From: Bactericera cockerelli
Lineage: Eukaryota; Arthropoda; Insecta; Hemiptera; Triozidae
Reading direction: 5' to 3'
NCBI GenBank assembly: GCA_024516035.1
Contig: CM044959.1
Coordinates: 24,252,933 to 24,316,932 of the forward strand
DNA length: 64,000 bases
The notes under the pieces are model-generated. The model saw only the letters and a program-made list of their open reading frames with translations. It made no database searches and was not told the DNA's origin. The number at the start of each line of letters is the position of its first letter. Positions within the stretch are counted from its first letter, which is position 1. This document shows positions 58,690 to 64,000 of this stretch, piece by piece. The position numbers and the translations under genes were made by a program.

Positions 58690-60290
58690 TGGTACCACTT
58701 CCACCCCCCCAGCTTAATTTCAGCCCCCCCTAGGGCAGTTTATGTGTTTTGGTGAATTTACGCAATAGTGGGAATCGAAGTGTTGACCTGTAGACTCTGA
58801 GAACTGATATTTCATTGTTATGTTTGGGATTCCACTTCCACCCCCCCCCCAGCTTAATTTCAGCCCCCCCCCTAGGGCAGTTTATGTGTTTTGGTGAATT
58901 TACGCAATAGTGGGAATCGAAGTGTTGACCTGTAGACTCTGAGAACTGATATTTCATTGTTATATTTGGGATTCGAACCATAGACCTGTGGATTTGCAGC
59001 CTTAGCGATTGACATTAAATTACAAAGACCAAGTGTGTGTTCATTTCAGTGTCCAAGTTGAAGCGATATTATTTGTACAACAACAAAAAAAAACCCCGAC
59101 ATTTTTGGGATTCGAACCATAGACCTGTGAACTGTCGGCATAATATTATTTCGTCAAATGCTAATTTATTCATAGCTAGAAAAGCTAACTAAAGGTCTTT
59201 ATCAGTTCTAACTTTGCAACTCAATTCTTCTTATCTATTGTTAACATGCAAACCGGCAGTTGCTATCAAATTTGACCCATAACCTCAGCCAGTGATCACG
59301 CCATATCAACGATTCTCTCTTGACTAGTAAACATATACAGGGTGATGCTAGACGTAATAAAAGAATTAGTCAAAATATACAGGATGGTTGTAGATCTTAT
59401 TTATTCTTTTTATAGTGGGAATCGAAGTGTTGACCTGTAGACTCTGAGAACTGATATTTCATTGTTATATTTGGGATTCGAACCATAGACCTGTGGATTT
59501 GCGAAGTGTTGACCTGTAGACTCTGAGAACTGATATTTCATTGTTATATTTGGGATTCGAACCATAGACCTATGGATTTGCAGCCTTAGCGATTGACATT
59601 AAATTACAAAGACCAATTGTGTGTCCAAGTTGAAGCGATATTATTTGTACAACAAAAAAAAAAACCCCCAACACTTTTGGGATTCGAACCATAGACCTGT
59701 GAACTGTCGGCATAATATTATTTCGTCAAATGCTAATTTATTCATAGCTAGAAAAGCTAACTAAAGGTCTTTATCAGTTCTAACTTTGCAACTCAATTCT
59801 TCTTATCTCCTCAGGTAGACAGGCTTAGGTCATATGATGTTTGACCCCAGCCATTTCATACTGGGTGGATTTAGTCAAAATATACAGGATGGTTGTAGAC
59901 CTTATTTATTCTTTTTATAGTGGGAATCGAAGTGTTGACCTGTAGACTCTGAGAACTGATATTTCATTGTTATATTTTGGATTCGAACCATAGACCTGTG
60001 GATTTGCAGCTTTAGCGATTGACATTAAATTACAAAGACCAAGTGTGTGTTCAATTCAGTGTCCAAGTTGAAGCGATATTATTTGTACAACAACAAAAAA
60101 CCCCCGACATTTTTGGGATTCGAACCATAGACCTGTGAACTGTCGGCATAATATTATTTCGTCAAATGCTAATTTATTCATAGCTAGAAAAGCTAACTAA
60201 AGGTCTTTATCAGTTCTAACTTTGCAACTCAATTCTTCTTATCTCCTCAGGTAGACAGGCTTAGGTCATATGATGTTTGACCCAGCTGTG
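58690..60290. repeat. complex local duplication cluster
   Basis: A module beginning AGTGGGAATCGAAGTGTTGA and GGGATTCGAACCATAGACCT recurs. The short first part starts near 58764, 58908, 59413, 59505 (truncated) and 59918. The longer module, through GTCGGCATAATATTATTTCG and CTAACTAAAGGTCTTTATCA, appears three times (to about 59220, 59775 and 60215). The last two long copies form a tandem of about 504 bp (59373 and 59877, both starting AATATACAGGATGGTTG). A separate duplication (CCACTTCCACCCCCCC at about 58697 and 58835) includes C-runs. Reverse B-box-like strings (GGATTCGAACC) suggest a SINE origin. Confidence 0.85.
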
Positions 60291-61115
60291 TATTCTCTAT
60301 AATGTTTTTTTAGTTACGTTCATCCAATGTGCTAATATTTTCCTGATTTAATTGTTTGAGAAACAAAAGTTCCATAAGTCCATGAGTGACTGGATATACT
60401 TTACCATCGATAGTCAAGTGTTCGCTCCTCCTCCCTTAGATGAAAGAAGTTCGCGAAAAAAATGAAAGGTAAGTGCTTAAAATAATAAATAATGAATTTT
60501 CACGAAAATAGTAACAAATAAATCAGAAAATGAGCTCTTGAAGACATTAATATTTGAAATTTGACGCCTATAGACCAAAGAGCTATTTACTCAGACTTTA
60601 TTTGCCAAAGAGATATCTAGAGAGGTAAACAAACAAGTAAATAATAAAAAAAATCTCAAAAATTGTGTCAAATATTTGAAAAGTTGCGCCAAAGAAACCG
60701 ATTATGAAAATTTGTACCCTCAAAATAGTATAGAGTACAGAAAATAAACAAACAAGTAGACTTTAAAGGGAAATATTCAAATCTCTTCCTAGATTTATGT
60801 CAAATATTTGAAAAGTTGCGCCAAAAGAAGCAGATCAAGGAAATACCAATTCACATTAAGTAATATAATAATAATACATAACTCAGATTCACACATATAA
60901 ACATTCTGACAGAGTCCACTTAACAAGTTCATACGTGAACTCTATGCAGGTGTACTGAAAGTCTATTCTTGTCTTTGGATGTAGTGTATGAAAATATCCA
61001 TACATAGAGATTTTAACTCTATGAACTCACTTCAAGAATCAAGAATTTGTATTTGTTCAAGAATAAGTGTATATTTGGTAATTTTATAAATTTTTGTTAT
61101 GTTTCAGATAATAAA
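60291..61115. other. no gene recognised
   Basis: AT-rich EFR3 intron sequence. A short repeat (TCAAATATTTGAAAAGTTGC) occurs at about 60667 and 60799. No exon was recognised. Confidence 0.5.
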
Positions 61116-61385
61116 ATGAAATGCTACCTATGTGAGAGATATTCCACAGCAAAAGGATCAAATTTAGACCGTCATCATAAAACATGTATAGATAAGCTCT
61201 ATTGCAACCATTGTACATACAAGACGTCTAAAAAGATACAGATGAAGTCTCACATGCGAAAAAATCATATAGATAATCGCATGGATTCAACTGAATTTAT
61301 TTGTAAAAAGTGTAATAGTTATAAGTCTAAAAAGAAATTTAATGTTAAGAGACATCAACGTACTTGTTCAATGAAATTAAACTAG
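61116..61385 (+). pseudogene. zinc-finger fragment, probably from a Polinton/Maverick
   Basis: A 90-codon frame from the ATG at 61116 to the stop at 61383-61385. It has three zinc-binding units. The first is CYLC...H..(H)..C (C2HC), the second CNHC...H....H (C2H2) and the third CKKC...H...C (C2HC). Such fingers often precede the type-B DNA polymerase in insect Polinton-like proteins, and a polymerase relic starts two bases after this stop in another frame. This link is inference from position. It could also be an unrelated zinc-finger relic. Confidence 0.5.
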
Positions 61386-61386
61386 T

Positions 61387-61665
61387 AATACACCAGGTCG
61401 CTTGAGAGGAGCAGCTCATCGTCAATGTAATGCTGCGTATCAACCAGAATTACGAATGTCTGTGATATTACAGAATCTCAAGAACTTTGATGATAGTCAA
61501 ATAAATCAAGATGACTACGATCATGTGAAAAAATGTGTGGAATACTTTCCACTGTCAAACATTAGGAGAATACCAAGATTTTATACAACAAGTGTGATGT
61601 TCTTCTACTAGCAGATGTATTTGAAAATTTTAGAAGCACAATGCTTCATCACTAAAGCCCGGATT
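61387..61665 (+). pseudogene. Polinton/Maverick DNA polymerase B relic, copy 1
   Basis: Pieces of the protein-primed type-B DNA polymerase exonuclease domain. The first is RGAAHRQCNAAY (family pattern RGAAHxxCN), followed by a ILQNLKNFD segment. After a frameshift (about 61537-61580) a third-exonuclease-motif segment reads DVLLLADVFENF. At least two frame changes and a stop break it. The front of the exonuclease and the whole polymerase palm are absent. These polymerases replicate virus-like Polinton elements; this copy is dead. Confidence 0.75.
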
Positions 61666-62317
61666 TTATACAGCCAAAAAGGAATAAAATATGCAATTGC
61701 ATATGCAAGCGAAAAGCCCAATATATGCAAAATTTTGAACAAAAAGCCCAATATATGCAAAAATAGAAACCCATAAACTTACTGAGCCAGGACTTAAACT
61801 TATTTTTGACAACTGGCATTGTAAAGTTAGTATCTACCTAAGTCAAAAAATGCTAATTTTAATTTTAATACAAAATAATTTACTCCTTTAACTAGAGTTT
61901 CCGTTATGCATACACATTTCTCGAGTAAAATTCAGTAGAAAAGTTGATCTTTTACAAACACAATAAATTCACTGCAAGTAAAAAACAAGCGAGAACTAAA
62001 AGAGAGGAAAGAGAACAGAGATAGAAATACAATACAAGCAGGTACCTACCCCTCTCCATGCCTATCCTACCCTGCTGATACACGGAGTGTAGATGAGAGT
62101 ATTGCAGACGCGTTACGACACGTTTGATCTGGTTTCAGTAGGTACCCACATAACAACACAATGAAGGTAGGTTTCTACTTATTATGCTTATTTTCTACTT
62201 ATTATGTAGTATAATAAGACTTGGTATCTGAAGTGGTAATTAAGGATGTTTAGATATCCATCACTGCATGAGGTAAACAAAAAATTCAAATAAATTGAAC
62301 CCATCAGAGGCCGGGAT
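61666..62317. other. gap between Polinton relics
   Basis: AT-rich. A short tandem AAAAGCCCAATATATGCAAA occurs twice (about 61709 and 61739). No coding segment was recognised. Confidence 0.5.
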
Positions 62318-62500
62318 TTGTTGAAAGAGGGACCATCAGCTGTTCAAAGTTGGACGCATAAACTAATGCAAAAATACAACATTAATCACTACGCTACATT
62401 TTCCCCCACGAAAGCTGCCATTGTAGAGCGTTTTAATCGAACGTTGAAGAGCAAAATGTGGATTGAATTCAATTACCTTGGCTCGTACCCTCTATGTTAT
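62318..62500 (+). pseudogene. Polinton/Maverick integrase relic
   Basis: The frame holds YNINHYATFSPTKAAIVERF and NRTLKSKMW. This is the end of the retroviral-like (rve) integrase core of Polintons; the Glu in VERFNRT is the third catalytic residue of the D,D,E set. The first two Asp residues are not present, and similarity fades after about 62490. The fragment lies between two polymerase relics and in the same orientation. Confidence 0.75.
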
Positions 62501-62879
62501 ATGATCTCAGTGGTAGGTACACTCACAAAATGTGATTTTACTATTTACGTCCTAAGATTTGAATGGACTTTGGTAGCTCTGAGTATTTAGACAGTATAGA
62601 TACCTATTTAGTGATTCACCCCTACATGGATGAAACCCTACATAGATTTTAACATCAAAAAAGAGATCAAGCTTCATCTAAATTCGAGCAAAACCTATTT
62701 AAGCTGGTATCAAATTCATGTTTTGTTCGATGTCTCATGAATGTTAGACGCCACAAGAATTTTACATTGGTAACTAATGAATCCAAAGCAAAACCATACT
62801 CGTACATTTTAAACCTACTTTTAAACAGTTCTCAATTTTCAACAAATACTTACTAGGTATTACGATTACTTGAGCACAT

Positions 62880-63580
62880 ATATTATGAGAAACTCGAAGA
62901 AACATCTCTTCCACCGAAAGATACTTTCTTCAGTATTCTCCATAATCAGGGTATCAGTGATGCAGATTATGAATTTGCATAGTCAGTATGGATCGATTTC
63001 GGAATCAAATCATTAAAAGACTATAGCAACTTTTATCTGAAGACTGATGTAATTTTTCTCAGTGATGTATTTGAAAATTTCCGCGAGATATGCTATTCCA
63101 TCCATAATCTTGAAGTTGGTTGGTATTTTAGTATTCCAAGTCTCTCTTTCGATGCAATGTTACGCTTTAGCGGGGTAAAACTTCAGCTTTCACAAGATTA
63201 TGATATGTTACTTTTTTTTTCTCAAAGTCTAAAAGGGGGTGTATCTCAATGTTGTTTGCGTTATTGCGAAGCTAATAATAAGTACATGGGAGATCGTTTC
63301 AAACCAGAACATCCTAGTTCATATATTTCCTATTTAGACGTAAATGGTCTTTATTCATGGGCAATGACTCAACCCTTACCTGTTTCCGATTTCAAATGGT
63401 TGGATGAAGAGGAAAATGATTATTTCATTGTTTCTGATAACAATGTTCTCAACATAGATGAAAATTTTGATGGAAAGGGTTTTTTCTTCGAGGTAACTAT
63501 TATTTATTCACAATCTTTACATGATTTACATAGAGATTTACCTTTTCTTCCAATCATTAAATTTTTCATACTATACTTTG
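62880..63580 (+). pseudogene. Polinton/Maverick DNA polymerase B relic, copy 2
   Basis: The segment starts with another third-exonuclease-motif piece (LKTDVIFLSDVFENFRE at about 63040) and continues through WYFSIPSLSFDAMLRFSGV. It then reaches polymerase motif A as SYLDVNGLYSWAMTQPLP-type sequence (63340-63390), with the motif Asp intact. An LHDLHRDLPFLP piece ends the similarity at about 63550. The frame is open from 63157 to 63648. Palm motifs B and C (the metal-binding DTD) are missing. It overlaps in domain content with the relic at 61387, so it comes from a second element or a duplicated one, and is less decayed. Confidence 0.8.
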
Positions 63581-63649
63581 AATCTACCTCACTATGGGAA
63601 TCATTCACGCTTATTATTAATCCTAGGATAACTTACTATTTAGTTTGAG

Positions 63650-64000
63650 AAACTACCTACTTTTTACTATTTGGCTGCTGAGAAAAGCTTGAGAAAATTT
63701 ATCTATTATAAAACAATAAAAACACTATTTTCTTACATTTATAATAATAATTATCATCATCATAATACATTTATTGAATTATATTATTATTCTATATTAA
63801 AATATATTATTCTATAACTTTATTTTGAAATCGCTTTATTGAATGTGTATTATTTTATATATACCTATATCTCTCTCTCTTTCCAGCTTATAAAATAATT
63901 TTCATCTCATTACTGAGCGGATAATAGTTTATCATTCTATCATGAATTATAAGACAGAAAAGACTGGTATTTTGGGGGAAATTTGCTGTAGCCTCAAGTT
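63650..64000. other. AT-rich end of window
   Basis: TTA/TAAT-rich simple sequence and a short CTCTCTCT run near 63871. No coding feature. Confidence 0.6.

Noticed and set aside
17033..59345. Single ACAGGGTG strings at about 17033, 31704, 40711 and 59338 as further MITEs
   Set aside because: No inverted partner with a TA flank was found at a sensible distance, so they are at most solo ends.

Overview
This is eukaryotic nuclear DNA, almost certainly from an arthropod and probably an insect. Coding exons are short and rare, with GT/AG introns. The background is AT-rich, and an R1-clade LINE, mariner, hAT, Polinton/Maverick and tRNA-derived SINE sequences are all present. The EFR3-type gene and the tRNA sequences fit an insect. 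A hemipteran is plausible, but the sequence alone does not prove it.

Layout. The first 3.4 kb holds tRNA-like SINEs, a 24-bp minisatellite and one clean immunoglobulin-domain exon of a titin/twitchin-like muscle protein (+ strand). From 3.4 to 14.4 kb there is AT-rich intergenic or intronic DNA with a 53-bp minisatellite and a 5'-truncated jockey-like LINE. At 14.4-16.7 kb a tRNA-His gene is split by a hAT element (perfect 8-bp target duplication), the hAT is itself split by a TA-flanked MITE, and a second long-TIR MITE follows. From 16.7 to 44 kb there is little but repeats: several minisatellites (one with higher-order structure), 3'-end relics of LINEs, a kinesin-motor relic and a tandemly triplicated SINE head. 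An intact tRNA-Trp gene lies at 44.2 kb, followed by a fold-back element and an internally deleted mariner.

From 49.86 to 53.60 kb there is a young R1-clade LINE with an intact 994-codon endonuclease/reverse transcriptase and a perfect 15-bp target duplication. From 54.7 to 58.4 kb, minus strand, lie the last four coding exons of EFR3 (Drosophila rbo/stmA), the plasma-membrane scaffold for PI4-kinase; all splice phases agree. Its next upstream intron runs off the right edge. That intron holds complex local duplications (58.7-60.3 kb) and broken pieces of at least two Polinton/Maverick elements (61.1-63.6 kb).

The host genes (titin-like exon, tRNA-Trp, EFR3) show no functional link to each other. 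I found no operon, CRISPR array or defence-type cassette. The most striking content is nested and dated transposon insertion: the hAT-split tRNA-His gene, the intact LINE with its bipartite 3' region, a natural filled/empty site pair, and repeats placed a few bases from EFR3 splice donors.
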